Part shown: one piece after another, positions 1 through 8,573 of the stretch
Layout: the number at the start of each line of letters is the position of its first letter
Numbering within the stretch: the stretch's first letter is position 1
Assembly (NCBI GenBank): GCA_029265795.1
Contig: JAJUGV010000004.1
Span: forward strand, 19,388 to 83,387
Length of the DNA: 64,000 nucleotides
Reading direction: 5' to 3'
Source: Alcaligenaceae bacterium
GTDB taxonomy: Bacteria; Pseudomonadota; Gammaproteobacteria; Burkholderiales; Burkholderiaceae_B
Notes under the pieces: generated by a model
Databases searched by the model: none
What the model was told of the DNA's origin: nothing
What the model saw: only the letters and a program-made list of their open reading frames with translations
Translations under genes and position numbers: made by a program

Positions 1-736
1 GGTTCTCGCGGCGGCACGTGCGGCCCGCGAACAAGGCGCGCAGCGCTTTTGCATGGGGGCCGCATGGCGCTCTCCCACGGAGCGTCAGCTGGACGATGTG
101 ATTGAAATGGTGCAGGCCGTAAAGGCCCTGGGTATGGAAACCTGCGTCACATTGGGCATGCTGAAACCGGGGCAAGCACAACGCTTGCGTGATGCCGGCC
201 TGGATTATTACAACCATAATCTTGATACATCGCCCGAGTTCTACGGCAACATCATCACCACCCGAACGTATGAGGATCGCCTGAATACTCTTGAGTCAGT
301 TCGCGACGCGGGTATCAAGGTCTGTTGCGGGGGGATTGTCGGCCTGGGTGAATCACGACGCGAGCGCGCCGGGCTGATTGCACAGCTTGCGAATTTGAAT
401 CCCTATCCCGAGTCGGTGCCTATCAACAATTTGGTTCGGGTGGAAGGTACGCCGTTGGCTGACGTACCGGCCGTAGATGAGTTCGAGTTCGTACGCACGA
501 TAGCCGTAGCTAGAATCACCATGCCTGAAGCGGTTCTGCGTCTTTCCGCTGGACGGACGGACATGAGCGATACGATGCAGGCCCTGTGCTTTATGGCAGG
601 CGCCAACTCTATCTTCTATGGCGACGAGCTGTTGACCACCGCTAACCCGCAACAGGAGAAAGACCGCCAACTAATGGAGCGGCTGGGCCTGGAGGTGATG
701 GACATGCAGGCAGCCGCTCAAGCATGCACCAGCTGA
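1..736 (+). CDS. bioB: biotin synthase, 5'-truncated by window edge
   Basis: C-terminal three quarters of biotin synthase, the radical-SAM enzyme that inserts sulfur into dethiobiotin. The reading frame is open from base 2, so the start codon and the 4Fe-4S CxxxCxxC motif lie outside the window. The residues that bind the auxiliary 2Fe-2S cluster in E. coli BioB are visible: the Cys of FCMGAAW at the very start, the Cys of GMETCVTLG, the second Cys region of [12 protein letters not shown], and the Arg of [10 protein letters not shown]. The rest of the chain matches the family, with [13 protein letters not shown] and the [17 protein letters not shown] tail. The gene ends convergently with the oxidoreductase on the other strand; the two coding regions overlap by 19 bases at their 3' ends. 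Identification is secure. Confidence 0.97.
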   Translation, partial: VLAAARAAREQGAQRFCMGAAWRSPTERQLDDVIEMVQAVKALGMETCVTLGMLKPGQAQRLRDAGLDYYNHNLDTSPEFYGNIITTRTYEDRLNTLESVRDAGIKVCCGGIVGLGESRRERAGLIAQLANLNPYPESVPINNLVRVEGTPLADVPAVDEFEFVRTIAVARITMPEAVLRLSAGRTDMSDTMQALCFMAGANSIFYGDELLTTANPQQEKDRQLMERLGLEVMDMQAAAQACTS

Positions 737-1767
737 GACTCCTTGGGGGACTGGGCGACCGCACGGGGGTAGTACCCCTCGGTGTGGATGAGCTCGGGCC
801 GCGCGCCTAGTGCCATGGCAGCTTGCTTGCAGTTTTCAACGAATTCTGGGCTGCCGGCAATAAAGACACTGTGGCCGGAAAGGTCGGGGAACTGCTGGTG
901 CAGGATATCCGGGATTCGGCCATGCAGCATTCCTTCATGGTGCTCGCGGGTTAGCGTCGGCATGAAGCGAAACCGCCGGTGGCGCGCCTGCAGATAGCTG
1001 ATGAGCCCCTGCGCGTAGACGTCCTGCGCAGTGGGGGCAGAAAACAGCAGACGCACAGGCTGCTTGAAACCGCGCCGCAATGCGGTTTCGGTCAGTGACA
1101 GAATTGGTGCCAGGCCCGAGCCGGCCGCCATACACAGGATGGGTGTCTCGACCGCCGGGTCCCCAATGAAAGTGCCATAGGGGCCGGCGACCTTGATCAT
1201 GTCGCCCACCTGCACCGTATCATGCAACCAGCCGCTCGTAACGCCGTGCGCTTCGCGCGTAATATGAAGCGTAAGTTCGCCGTCCTGCCGCGGCGCATTG
1301 GCCAGCGAGTAAGAGCGTTCGGGAATGCCTTGGGAAGGGTCGCCCAGCATGATGTACTGGCCGGGCCAGAAGCGCATGATATTACCCAGCGGCCTGAGAC
1401 GAAGTTCCACAATGCGAGGGGTGCGTGGGATCTTTTCCGTCACCAGGTGCAGCATATTTTGGCGCGGAGGAAAGAGCTTGGGCTTCGCATCTGCCGTGCC
1501 CCATTCGATAACCAACTCTTCGCTTAAAGGCTTGGCCATACACATCAGGCCCATGCCTTGGCTGCGTTCTTCGTCTGACAGGGCCATATCCAGCACCATA
1601 CCCTGATCAAACTCGCCCTCCAGCACCTTCACTTTGCATTCGCCGCAGGCACCCGCACGACAGTTATTAGGCATGGCGAAGCCCGCTTTTTCCACGGCGG
1701 AAAGCACGGTTTCACCCGGCGCACACTCAATTTCATGCCCGGAGGGCTGTAGCTTAATACGACTCAT
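718..1767 (-). CDS. 2Fe-2S / FAD / NAD(P)H oxidoreductase, electron-transfer partner of a diiron oxygenase
   Basis: 349 residues. An N-terminal plant-type ferredoxin domain (about 1-95) carries the 2Fe-2S cysteines C36, C41, C44 and C76 in the usual Cx4Cx2C...C pattern. It is followed by an FAD-binding domain with the RSYSLAN motif and a C-terminal NAD-binding domain with a GSGLAPILS loop. This ferredoxin-then-FNR order is typical of reductase components of methane, phenol and toluene monooxygenase systems. Such proteins pass electrons from NAD(P)H through FAD and the Fe-S cluster to an oxygenase. The start is supported by an AGGA element about 9 bases upstream. It lies 87 bases downstream of the diiron protein on the same strand, so the two are probably co-transcribed and work together. 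The exact oxygenase partnership is inferred. Confidence 0.85.
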   Translation of the reverse strand: MSRIKLQPSGHEIECAPGETVLSAVEKAGFAMPNNCRAGACGECKVKVLEGEFDQGMVLDMALSDEERSQGMGLMCMAKPLSEELVIEWGTADAKPKLFPPRQNMLHLVTEKIPRTPRIVELRLRPLGNIMRFWPGQYIMLGDPSQGIPERSYSLANAPRQDGELTLHITREAHGVTSGWLHDTVQVGDMIKVAGPYGTFIGDPAVETPILCMAAGSGLAPILSLTETALRRGFKQPVRLLFSAPTAQDVYAQGLISYLQARHRRFRFMPTLTREHHEGMLHGRIPDILHQQFPDLSGHSVFIAGSPEFVENCKQAAMALGARPELIHTEGYYPRAVAQSPKESQLVHA

Positions 1768-1854
1768 GGCTGTCTTCCTGTGGACGGAGCCGCGGAAATG
1801 GCCCGCGACCCCTCGGGAATATTCGGCATACTTGCGGCGGAGCAGACGCTGCGA

Positions 1855-2880
1855 CTAGAACACCGGGATGATGTCGTCCATATCGACATCGGTGACTTCC
1901 TGCCCGGATATGCCGACCTCCGGGATGGCGGGGAAGGGGATGTCGTATTTATCGAGGACACCCTTCAGATTCAGCATGGCTTTTTTCCAGTTTTCCTTCT
2001 TCTGCTCGTAGCTTGGAATATGGAAACCGGCGTCTCGTGCTACGTCTTCCGCGGCGCGTTGGACTTCGATGAAGTCATCAGGCAGATCCCAGAAATCGGC
2101 CGGCGGCTCGAACAGCACGGCGGATAGGAACAGATAGCCTGCGCGCACTTGCTTGGTGATGATGGCCTTGTTGCTGAGATCCATTTTTGGGTAGTCGCGC
2201 TCCATCAGAGCCATACAGATCGCCATGTGGCGTCCTTCGTCGCGACCGATGTTACGGAACGCCTCCTTGAAGACCGGTTCGCTACACCCACCGGCCATCT
2301 GCTGGAAGATGGTCGCGGCAGCGATCTCGCCCATCAGAAATGAGCTGAACAGTACAGCAAGATCGTATTTGGGAACGGCACTCTTGTAACCGTTCCAGTA
2401 TCGACCGCCGTTGTAGTAAAGCCAGGAGGCGTTGCGATGTAGTTTGCGCCCCAATTCCGTCTTGGGTTCATAAGTAAGTGGGTCTGGATGCTCGAGGAGC
2501 TTCGTGATGGCCAACCCACACATTTGTTCGTGGTTCTGTTCGTCGCGAGTGACCGAGAAGAAACAGCGGCGAACAGCGTCTTCTTCGTGCACCTCGTAGG
2601 TTTTGATGAAGGCTTCAGCGAAGACCGGGGGAGCGGACGCATCAAAGACCGACAGTAGCGTCCACCAATACGCGATCGCTTCGCGTTCTTCCCAGGTGTA
2701 GTCATCAGGGTTGAAGGTGTCCCAAGGCAGGTCCTTGGGGTTCCATGCCTCACGTAGTGAGGCGTCCCAGATTTCCTCAAGCTTGGCGGTTCCTGCATGC
2801 CAAGACAGTGGATAAACATTGGGCTGAGGAGTTTCGGGGGGGTAGGACATCTGTTGCGCGAGCTTCTCTGTGTGGCTCAT
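1855..2880 (-). CDS. ferritin-like diiron oxygenase component
   Basis: 341 residues from the start chosen here; a longer reading frame runs to 3024. The ATG at 2880 has a strong GGAG element 7 bases upstream, and the longer frame would translate the promoter region. The protein is mostly helical and carries carboxylate-bridged diiron signatures: a first Glu in the AEAFIKTYEVHEE region (residues 88-100), E114xxH117 in RDEQNHEQ, E185 in FLMGEI, and E215xxH218 in RDEGRHM. This E/ExxH/E/ExxH layout is shared by ribonucleotide reductase R2 and bacterial multicomponent monooxygenases. With the downstream ferredoxin reductase it probably forms a two-gene oxygenase controlled by the upstream PaaX-type repressor. 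I do not recognise the substrate. It is shorter than BoxB and lacks the subunits of PaaABCDE. Confidence 0.75.
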   Translation of the reverse strand: MSHTEKLAQQMSYPPETPQPNVYPLSWHAGTAKLEEIWDASLREAWNPKDLPWDTFNPDDYTWEEREAIAYWWTLLSVFDASAPPVFAEAFIKTYEVHEEDAVRRCFFSVTRDEQNHEQMCGLAITKLLEHPDPLTYEPKTELGRKLHRNASWLYYNGGRYWNGYKSAVPKYDLAVLFSSFLMGEIAAATIFQQMAGGCSEPVFKEAFRNIGRDEGRHMAICMALMERDYPKMDLSNKAIITKQVRAGYLFLSAVLFEPPADFWDLPDDFIEVQRAAEDVARDAGFHIPSYEQKKENWKKAMLNLKGVLDKYDIPFPAIPEVGISGQEVTDVDMDDIIPVF

Positions 2881-2986
2881 GTTCGTCTCCTGTATGACGG
2901 CGCGGCGGCGCCTTTCCTCTTTTAATGATGTGTGCGCCCCCTCATGCAGGGCTGACAGCAGCAGGACGCATGCTTCGAGCGCAGAC

Positions 2987-3024
2987 ATGATTCGTATGAT
3001 GACTCTATTCTTAATGTATGTCAA
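2987..3024 (-). promoter_or_regulatory. predicted promoter and PaaX-like site upstream of the diiron oxygenase
   Basis: Within the 256-base gap between the oxygenase start and the paaX-type gene, the minus strand has a perfect TTGACA at 3019-3024, a 17-base spacer and a weak -10 (CATCAT, 2996-3001). The sequence ATGATTCGT at 2987-2995, around the expected transcription start, matches the core of the E. coli PaaX operator as I remember it. An inverted GTATGATGA pair (2994-3002 and 3033-3041) brackets the promoter. The role in repression is inferred from these matches and the neighbouring regulator. Confidence 0.4.
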
Positions 3025-3136
3025 TTAAAGCGTATCATCATACAATTCTGTATCGCAATGGGTTGCGAAGCAGTGTGCCCACGCGAATCGGCGCGAACCG
3101 GCGCGGCGTTACTCAGGCGTATCGCTATTTAAGGCG

Positions 3137-4078
3137 TTAGCGGGGTAGGCCGCCAAAGCGGGCGTAGAAGAAGTCGGCCGTTGGTTGAGCGTCCGCGTCT
3201 TCTTCGAGCAGTGCCGCCATGATGTATTCCTCAGCGCGCTTATAGGTGGCCGCGTATATGTCGCGGCACAGCTCGTATGCGGTCTTGCCGGCCCAGCCGG
3301 CTGGCAACAGCTCTATGGGGAGTCGCGGGTCATGCAGTAGCGCACGGCGATACTCGTGAACGAGCAGGCTGCGAATAATGAAGGCAATTTCCGGCGACAA
3401 CATCGACCCGCATTGCTGGATCAGTTTTGGCAGCTCGCTGAAATGATCGATGAAGGTGTGGTAGTTCTGACTGATTTCGTCCAGTGCCCAATATTCTCCC
3501 ACCAGTTCGGAAAGAGGGCGGCTGCTGAAATCGTGCGCCTGTTCCATGGTGCTGACGAAGACATCACGTTGCACACCGTAAGACTGCAGGATTTCGCGCA
3601 GGATCTCGTTATCGGGGTTGGGGTGCACGAAAACCGTAGGAGAAAGCGCGCTGAACCCTTCCCAGTTCAGCTCCTTGCGCAATTCGCTGCGGGTCTGCGG
3701 GTTCAATGTGCCGGTCGTCGCAAACACGAGGGTCCAATGACCCGGCCAGGCCAGATACGTAGGTGAATAAACGCGTTTGTACGCGCGCGCAAAGCGGCGT
3801 TCGGCGCTTTCGCGCAAGGTGTAGATACTGCGTCGACCCTCGCGGCGCCCGCTCAACCAGCCGTCCTCGGCCAGTCGGAAAACACTGGTACGCACGAGAC
3901 GATCGCTGATCCCGAACGGAGCTAACAAGCGGATTAGGCTACCCAGCCACAATGCGCCTCCGTGGGGGCGAATGGCGTCGCCAAACAGCGTCATGACCAG
4001 GGATTTGGCTCTGGGCGGGTTGGTTTCAAGAAACCGTTCCGCCCAATCCTGCAAGGCACTCAGTTCGGTTGTAGGCAT
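3137..4078 (-). CDS. PaaX family transcriptional repressor
   Basis: 313 residues. The protein follows the PaaX plan: an N-terminal winged helix (about 20-90, with RAKSLVMTLFGDAI, SDRLVRTSVFRLAEDGWL and a basic GRREGRRSIY wing), a central domain beginning with WPGHWTLVF, and a C-terminal helical domain. PaaX of E. coli represses phenylacetate catabolism and is released by phenylacetyl-CoA. Here the regulator precedes a diiron oxygenase and its reductase on the same strand, with no paa catabolic genes nearby. It probably controls those two genes in response to an aromatic or related CoA thioester. The ligand is not readable from the sequence. The family assignment is firm, but orthology to PaaX itself is not, so no symbol is given. 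Confidence 0.88.
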   Translation of the reverse strand: MPTTELSALQDWAERFLETNPPRAKSLVMTLFGDAIRPHGGALWLGSLIRLLAPFGISDRLVRTSVFRLAEDGWLSGRREGRRSIYTLRESAERRFARAYKRVYSPTYLAWPGHWTLVFATTGTLNPQTRSELRKELNWEGFSALSPTVFVHPNPDNEILREILQSYGVQRDVFVSTMEQAHDFSSRPLSELVGEYWALDEISQNYHTFIDHFSELPKLIQQCGSMLSPEIAFIIRSLLVHEYRRALLHDPRLPIELLPAGWAGKTAYELCRDIYAATYKRAEEYIMAALLEEDADAQPTADFFYARFGGLPR

Positions 4079-4104
4079 CTGTACTCGTAATGCAATTTAT
4101 TTTA

Positions 4105-4133
4105 ATTATGCAGGAATTTCGGCATAAGTTGAA
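4105..4133 (-). promoter_or_regulatory. predicted promoter of the PaaX-type gene
   Basis: Reading the minus strand, TTCAAC (4128-4133) and CATAAT (4105-4110) are separated by 17 bases in an AT-rich stretch just upstream of the regulator's ATG at 4078. The -10 is good and the -35 is weak. This is sequence resemblance only. Confidence 0.35.
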
Positions 4134-4162
4134 AACTGTATCATTCGGGCACCCGGCAGAAC

Positions 4163-5617
4163 TTACAGATAGGGGCTAGCCAGCCAAATGATGCGGTTGC
4201 GCAGGCGTTTGCGAAATGGGATTGAGGCCAAGGTGTCGAGCGTCACCATTTCCGCGTGTGCAATCTCCAGATCGATCAGGTCTTCAATACGCCGCGCCAG
4301 AGGCCTGCTGTAAATTTCCATGTCCAGCTCGAAGTTCAGCCGCAAGCTGCGAGGATCCAGATTGGACGAGCCGATCAGGCTCCAGGCGCCGTCAATCGTG
4401 GTGAGCTTGGAGTGATTGAAGTTGCCCGCAGTGCGCCATACACGGCATCCGGATCGTACGACCTGATCCAATTGTGCAGTCATAGCGTAGTTGACCAGCC
4501 GCAAATTGTTTTGGCCCTGAATGACGATGTCCACTAAAACCCCACGCCGCGCGGCCGTGTTGATCGCCCCCAGGAGGACCTGATCAGGCAGGAAATAAGG
4601 CGACTGTATGCGGATGTGGTGTTGTGCAACGGAAAGCGCCCCCAGCAGCAGGCTGTGAGTACTTGCCATATATCGGTCGGGGCCGGAATGGATGCAGCGG
4701 GCCGCCACTTGCGGCTCGGGCGGATCCCAGTCGGTGGCGACCCATTGCTCAAATGGCAAGGTCTCTTTAGTAGTGAACTCCCAGTCGTGAGCGAACACGG
4801 CCATTAGCTGCGACACTACAGGGCCTTCCACCATGAAGTGAGTATCATTTGCCGCAGCCGGCCCGGCAACGGTCGAAACGAAGCTTTCGCGAATGTTCAT
4901 GCCGCCGGTGAAGCCGATGCGACCATCCACCACCAGAATCTTGCGGTGACTTCGCAGGTTCGCGTAGGCAGTGCGGATTCCCATGGGGTTGGTCATGAAC
5001 AGAGCATAGGGAATGTGGTTCCGCCTTAGTGCCCATGTGATAGCCGGCTGGGAATAGCGCACCCCGACGGCATCAATGAGCACGCGGATCTCGACACCTC
5101 GCTCACGGGCTCGGGCCAAGGCTTCGACGAACAATCTGCCTTGCGTATCGTTATCGAAGATATAGGTTTCCAGAGCGATGCAGTGCTTCGCGTCATCGAT
5201 GGCTGCAATCATGGCCGGATAGGCTTCATCGCCACTACGCAAAATACGCACAAAGTTTCCGTCCAGAAGAGGAAACCGGCTTAGCCCATCACTGAGCTTG
5301 TGCAAAGCCGTGAACTGTGGCGCAGCCAGGTTCGCTACATCGATGGGGGTGAGCGCGTTATCTGTTGTGCATTGTGGCAAGCTGCGATTGCGTTGATCGG
5401 AAATGTGATCGTGACGGATACGATTGATGCCCGCTATCAAGTAGATGAAGGGGCCGAGCAGCGGAGACATGATAATGACGCCCACCCACGCGATCGCCGC
5501 CCTGACGTCCGTCTTCGTCATGGCAGCGTGAATAGCGGCAGAGCCGCCTACCGTAATGCTCAGAAGCAAGACTAGATGCGGCCAGTACTCGTCAAGCAGC
5601 AGTTGGAGTGTGGTCAT
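4163..5617 (-). CDS. cls: cardiolipin synthase (phospholipase D superfamily)
   Basis: 484 residues, the usual length of ClsA-type enzymes, which condense two phosphatidylglycerol molecules into cardiolipin at the inner membrane. Two hydrophobic N-terminal segments (about 12-32 and 40-62) precede two HKD motifs: H224xK226xxxxD231 in HRKILVVDGRIGFTGG and H402xK404xxxxD409 in HSKLTTIDGAWSLIGSSN. Both catalytic motifs are intact. The gene stands alone, between the PaaX-type gene upstream in position and the 23-residue membrane peptide on the other strand. No unusual feature is visible. Confidence 0.93.
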   Translation of the reverse strand: MTTLQLLLDEYWPHLVLLLSITVGGSAAIHAAMTKTDVRAAIAWVGVIIMSPLLGPFIYLIAGINRIRHDHISDQRNRSLPQCTTDNALTPIDVANLAAPQFTALHKLSDGLSRFPLLDGNFVRILRSGDEAYPAMIAAIDDAKHCIALETYIFDNDTQGRLFVEALARARERGVEIRVLIDAVGVRYSQPAITWALRRNHIPYALFMTNPMGIRTAYANLRSHRKILVVDGRIGFTGGMNIRESFVSTVAGPAAANDTHFMVEGPVVSQLMAVFAHDWEFTTKETLPFEQWVATDWDPPEPQVAARCIHSGPDRYMASTHSLLLGALSVAQHHIRIQSPYFLPDQVLLGAINTAARRGVLVDIVIQGQNNLRLVNYAMTAQLDQVVRSGCRVWRTAGNFNHSKLTTIDGAWSLIGSSNLDPRSLRLNFELDMEIYSRPLARRIEDLIDLEIAHAEMVTLDTLASIPFRKRLRNRIIWLASPYL

Positions 5618-5772
5618 GCATACACCGTATCGCCGGCAGGATGTCGCAGGGATGCGGCGAGTTTACCCGAGCCGGGCCGCGGCCCGATTTTTGCTTCGAT
5701 AGCAGCGAAGGCAGTTTCGTTGTGCCGCGGCATTCCGCTTGCGGTACCAAGCTCTAAACGAAGGAGACTCAT

Positions 5773-5844
5773 ATGCGTACGATATTACTGTGGCTGCTCG
5801 GCGTGCCTATTCCTATCATTCTTTTGATACTTCTGCTCACATAA
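5773..5844 (+). CDS. 23-residue hydrophobic membrane peptide
   Basis: A very short reading frame with a strong ribosome-binding site (AAGGAG, 7 bases before the ATG) and a terminator 33 bases after its stop. It encodes 23 residues. A start of MRTILLWLLGVPIPI is followed by an almost purely Ile/Leu tail, which should form one transmembrane helix with the basic residue at the cytoplasmic end. I recall near-identical small hypothetical peptides with this MRTI-LWLLGVPIPI pattern in many Proteobacteria, but no function that I can name. The clear translation signals and the following terminator support a real gene. Its position next to the cardiolipin synthase gene on the opposite strand may or may not be meaningful. 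Confidence 0.75.
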   Translation: MRTILLWLLGVPIPIILLILLLT

Positions 5845-5877
5845 GTGAGTCGCATGGAAGCGGCGGCCAGAAACCAG

Positions 5878-5901
5878 AAAGCCCGCATGTTGCGGGCTTT
5901 T
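5878..5901 (+). terminator. rho-independent terminator, probably bidirectional
   Basis: Perfect stem GCCCGCA / TGCGGGC (5881-5887 and 5891-5897) with a 3-base loop, extended by AAA/TTT and followed by a T run. It ends the small membrane-peptide unit and, read on the minus strand, can also end tRNA-His transcription. Confidence 0.85.
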
Positions 5902-5979
5902 GGTTAACGCATGCGGCGGTGTCCGCATGGTGAGCATGTTGATTTAGCGCGGCCCTGCAGGTGAAGGCCAGAAATTTGG

Positions 5980-6056
5980 TGGGGTGACCGATGGGACTCG
6001 AACCCACGACAACCGGAATCACAATCCGGGGCTCTACCAACTGAGCTACGGTCACC
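5980..6056 (-). tRNA. tRNA-His (GUG anticodon)
   Basis: Full cloverleaf on the minus strand. The acceptor GTGACCG (6049-6055) pairs with CGGTCAC, and the gene includes the extra 5' G (-1, at 6056) opposite discriminator C73 that is diagnostic for tRNA-His. The D arm begins TAGCTCAGTTGG, the anticodon GTG lies at 6020-6022, the T arm contains GGTTCGAATCC, and CCA is encoded at 5980-5982. Confidence 0.97.
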
Positions 6057-6135
6057 ACTGGCAGCTGGAAAGACTACCCCTAACGGGGTGGTGCCCAAGC
6101 ACCTAACAAAATGGCGCTGCTGCAAAAGAAAAGCG

Positions 6136-6166
6136 ATTCTAGCATAAATTTGTGCCGGCATGCCAA
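6136..6166 (-). promoter_or_regulatory. predicted tRNA-His promoter
   Basis: On the minus strand, TGCTAGAATC supplies an extended -10 (TAGAAT at 6136-6141). A TTGGCA lies 19 bases upstream (6161-6166). The same ten-base TGCTAGAATC occurs before the tRNA-Ser gene at the end of the window, which supports a role as promoter. Confidence 0.5.
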
Positions 6167-6265
6167 AGCGGCTTTTTCCAATGCAGGAGTGGGTGTTTGC
6201 TCAGGTTTGCCCGTCCGATGTATCGTAGGGCTACACTGCCCAACAAGAACGTTAGGAAGCGATAT

Positions 6266-6892
6266 ATGGCTCAACTCTTCGTCGTTCATCCAGAAAATCC
6301 GCAGTCGCGGCTGCTGAACCAGGCCGGTCAGTTATTGGCGGAAGGCGGTTTGGTGGCTATTCCCACCGATTCTAGTTATGCCGTGGTTGCTCGGCTGGAC
6401 GACAAGTCCGCCGCCGATGCCCTGCGCCGGCTGCGTGGCCTCGACGAGCGCCATCACCTAACTCTGTTATGCCGTGATCTTGCCGAAATCAGCCATTTCG
6501 CCCGTGTAGATAACCGCCAGTACCGTTTCCTGAAGCTGGCGACCCCCGGTTCCTATACCTTCATTCTGGAAGCCACCAAAGAAGTGCCTCGCCGGGTGTC
6601 TCATCCTTCACGCAAGACCATCGGTATCCGTGTGCCGGACCACCGTATCACGCTCGATTTCATCGAGGCCGCGGGTACACCGCTTGTTTCCACCACGCTC
6701 ATTCCCGACGGCGAAGAAGATCCCTTGAACGATGCCCAAGAAATTTTTCAGCGTTACAGCGGGCAGCTGGCTGCCGTTGTCGATGGCGGGGCATGTTCCC
6801 TATCACCCACCACTGTTATAGACCTGACCGGTTCAGTACCCGAAGTGCTGCGCGTAGGCCAGGGCGATCTTGCTGCAGTAGGACTTGACTGA
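6266..6892 (+). CDS. yciO: YciO-type Sua5/YrdC family protein
   Basis: 208 residues from the ATG at 6266, which has AGGA 8 bases upstream; an earlier in-frame start at 6152 would run through the tRNA promoter region. The protein is a YrdC-fold member of the threonylcarbamoyl-adenylate synthase superfamily. It matches YciO closely by eye: IPTDSSYAVVARLDDK, LTLLCRDLAEIS, GSYTFILEATKEVPRR and the SPTTVIDLT end motif. YciO is a paralogue of TsaC/Sua5, which makes the intermediate of t6A in tRNA; its own cellular role is not settled. It lies 9 bases before the site-2 protease gene, so the two probably share a transcript. Downstream dapA may be part of the same run. Confidence 0.88.
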   Translation: MAQLFVVHPENPQSRLLNQAGQLLAEGGLVAIPTDSSYAVVARLDDKSAADALRRLRGLDERHHLTLLCRDLAEISHFARVDNRQYRFLKLATPGSYTFILEATKEVPRRVSHPSRKTIGIRVPDHRITLDFIEAAGTPLVSTTLIPDGEEDPLNDAQEIFQRYSGQLAAVVDGGACSLSPTTVIDLTGSVPEVLRVGQGDLAAVGLD

Positions 6893-6901
6893 CACCCCCT
6901 G

Positions 6902-7552
6902 ATGTCCGACCTCATCCAGACGATCACGGTCTATGCGCTTCCCGTGCTTTTCGGTATCACCCTCCATGAAGCGGCCCATGGGTATGTAGCGCGTATGTTG
7001 GGTGATCCGACCGCCTGGCAGGCCGGACGCATCAGCCTGAACCCGGTTCGGCATATTGATCCCATAGGCACCATCGTCGTGCCGCTCTTCCTGCTGTTTT
7101 CCACCAAACTTATGGGTGGGGCCGGCTTATTGTTCGGTTGGGCCAAGCCGGTACCGGTAGACTGGAGCCGGCTGCGCAATCCGAAGCGAGACATGGCCTG
7201 GGTAGCGCTGGCGGGTCCTGCATCTAATTTAGTCATGGCCATCATCTGGGCCATCGGGCTGCGTCTGATGGCCGAAGCGGGGGCGTCCGCCTCGGATTTC
7301 TGGGCGCGTATGGCCATCGCCGGCGTCCAGGTCAATCTGATCCTCATGGCGCTTAATCTCGTGCCGCTGCCGCCGTTGGATGGGGGGCGTATCGTCTGTA
7401 GCATTTTGCCCAATCAGCTCGCCTATCAGTATTCGCGGATTGAGCCCTACGGTATTCTCATTCTGATTCTGCTGATGGTCACGGGCATGCTGTGGTTCTT
7501 TGTGAGCCCGTTTCTGCTGTTTGGTCAGACTATCGTAAAGTGGTTTCTATAG
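6902..7552 (+). CDS. site-2 protease family zinc metalloprotease (M50)
   Basis: 216 residues, an integral membrane protein. The zinc-binding HExxH lies in TLHEAAHGY (H22, E23, H26), and the third ligand is D160 in PPLDGGR. These are the two signatures of intramembrane site-2 proteases. Further membrane segments surround them, including LILILLMVTGMLWFF near the C terminus. It is the short form without PDZ domains, as in the YwhC/FpvI-independent group, so it is not RseP. The gene sits between yciO and dapA, a neighbourhood often seen in Betaproteobacteria. The substrate is unknown. All metal-binding residues are present, so it should be active. Confidence 0.9.
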   Translation: MSDLIQTITVYALPVLFGITLHEAAHGYVARMLGDPTAWQAGRISLNPVRHIDPIGTIVVPLFLLFSTKLMGGAGLLFGWAKPVPVDWSRLRNPKRDMAWVALAGPASNLVMAIIWAIGLRLMAEAGASASDFWARMAIAGVQVNLILMALNLVPLPPLDGGRIVCSILPNQLAYQYSRIEPYGILILILLMVTGMLWFFVSPFLLFGQTIVKWFL

Positions 7553-7668
7553 AGTGGGCAGTCGCCTGGGCTTTACAACTTCGACATCAATGCGAGTAAA
7601 CTTGCAGGTCAGGTTCGGCTGGGGCATCTGCATGTCACGCCGATGAGTTAGCGGAGATCACTAGAAAT

Positions 7669-8571
7669 ATGGCAAGCACGGATTCCTCGATTCCCATGTT
7701 ACAGGGCAGCATGGTGGCCCTCATTACACCCATGCATCCTGACGGCAGCCTTGATCTTGATGCTTTCCGAAAACTTATCGACTGGCATATCGCCGAAGGC
7801 ACCGATGCCCTGGTCGTGGTAGGCACATCCGGCGAATCACCGACGGTCGACTTCGACGAACATTTCGAGGTTATCCACGTTGCCGTCGAGCACGCTGCGG
7901 GCCGGATTCCCGTAATTGCAGGGGTGGGGGGCAACTCCACCTCCGAAGCCATAGAGCTGTCCGAGCACGCGCGCAAGGTCGGGGCGCAGGCGGGCCTGTC
8001 GGTGGTGCCGTATTACAATCGCCCCACACAGGAAGGGCTTTACCAGCACTTCCGCAAGATCGTTGAAACGGTGGATCTTCCCATGATCCTCTACAACGTG
8101 CCTGGGCGCTGTGTGGCCGACCTGGCTAACGAAACGGTGCTGCGCCTGGCTCAAGTGCCGAATATTATTGGTATCAAAGATGCCACCGGCGATATCGCTC
8201 GCGGTGCATTGCTATTACGTGATGCGCCCGACGACTTCCTGATATTCAGTGGTGATGACGCAACGGCGGCGGCCCTCATGTTGCTCGGCGGGCACGGCAA
8301 TATCTCCGTCACCGCCAACGTGGCGCCACGCCTCATGCATGAACTGTGCGCGGCCGCAATTGCGGGGGATGTGCCCCGCACACGAGAAATCAACGCACGT
8401 CTGGCACAACTGAACAAGGTGCTGTTCGTGGAGGCCAACCCGATTCCGGTCAAATGGGCTGTAGCCGAAATGGGCCTTACCAAGCTTGGGTACCGGCTGC
8501 CTCTGGTGCCTCTGTCGGCCCAATATCACGATCTTGTTCGCACATCCCTGAAAGAAGCAGGTTTACTCTGA
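7669..8571 (+). CDS. dapA: 4-hydroxy-tetrahydrodipicolinate synthase
   Basis: 300 residues, normal for DapA. It condenses pyruvate with aspartate semialdehyde, the first committed step to diaminopimelate and lysine. The Schiff-base lysine is K170 ([11 protein letters not shown]) and the catalytic tyrosine Y142 lies in LYNVPGR. The GTSGESPT motif (52-59) that binds pyruvate is present. An ORF on the same strand overlaps the end, but its true start lies 3 bases after the dapA stop, so dapA and the bamC-like gene are probably co-transcribed, as in E. coli. The lysC gene at the far end of the window feeds the same pathway. Confidence 0.96.
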   Translation: MASTDSSIPMLQGSMVALITPMHPDGSLDLDAFRKLIDWHIAEGTDALVVVGTSGESPTVDFDEHFEVIHVAVEHAAGRIPVIAGVGGNSTSEAIELSEHARKVGAQAGLSVVPYYNRPTQEGLYQHFRKIVETVDLPMILYNVPGRCVADLANETVLRLAQVPNIIGIKDATGDIARGALLLRDAPDDFLIFSGDDATAAALMLLGGHGNISVTANVAPRLMHELCAAAIAGDVPRTREINARLAQLNKVLFVEANPIPVKWAVAEMGLTKLGYRLPLVPLSAQYHDLVRTSLKEAGLL

Positions 8572-8573
8572 AC

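Noticed and set aside
353..670. Minus-strand ORFs inside bioB (353-670 and 403-606)
   Set aside because: They are antisense to a conserved radical-SAM gene, have no ribosome-binding site and show no recognisable fold.
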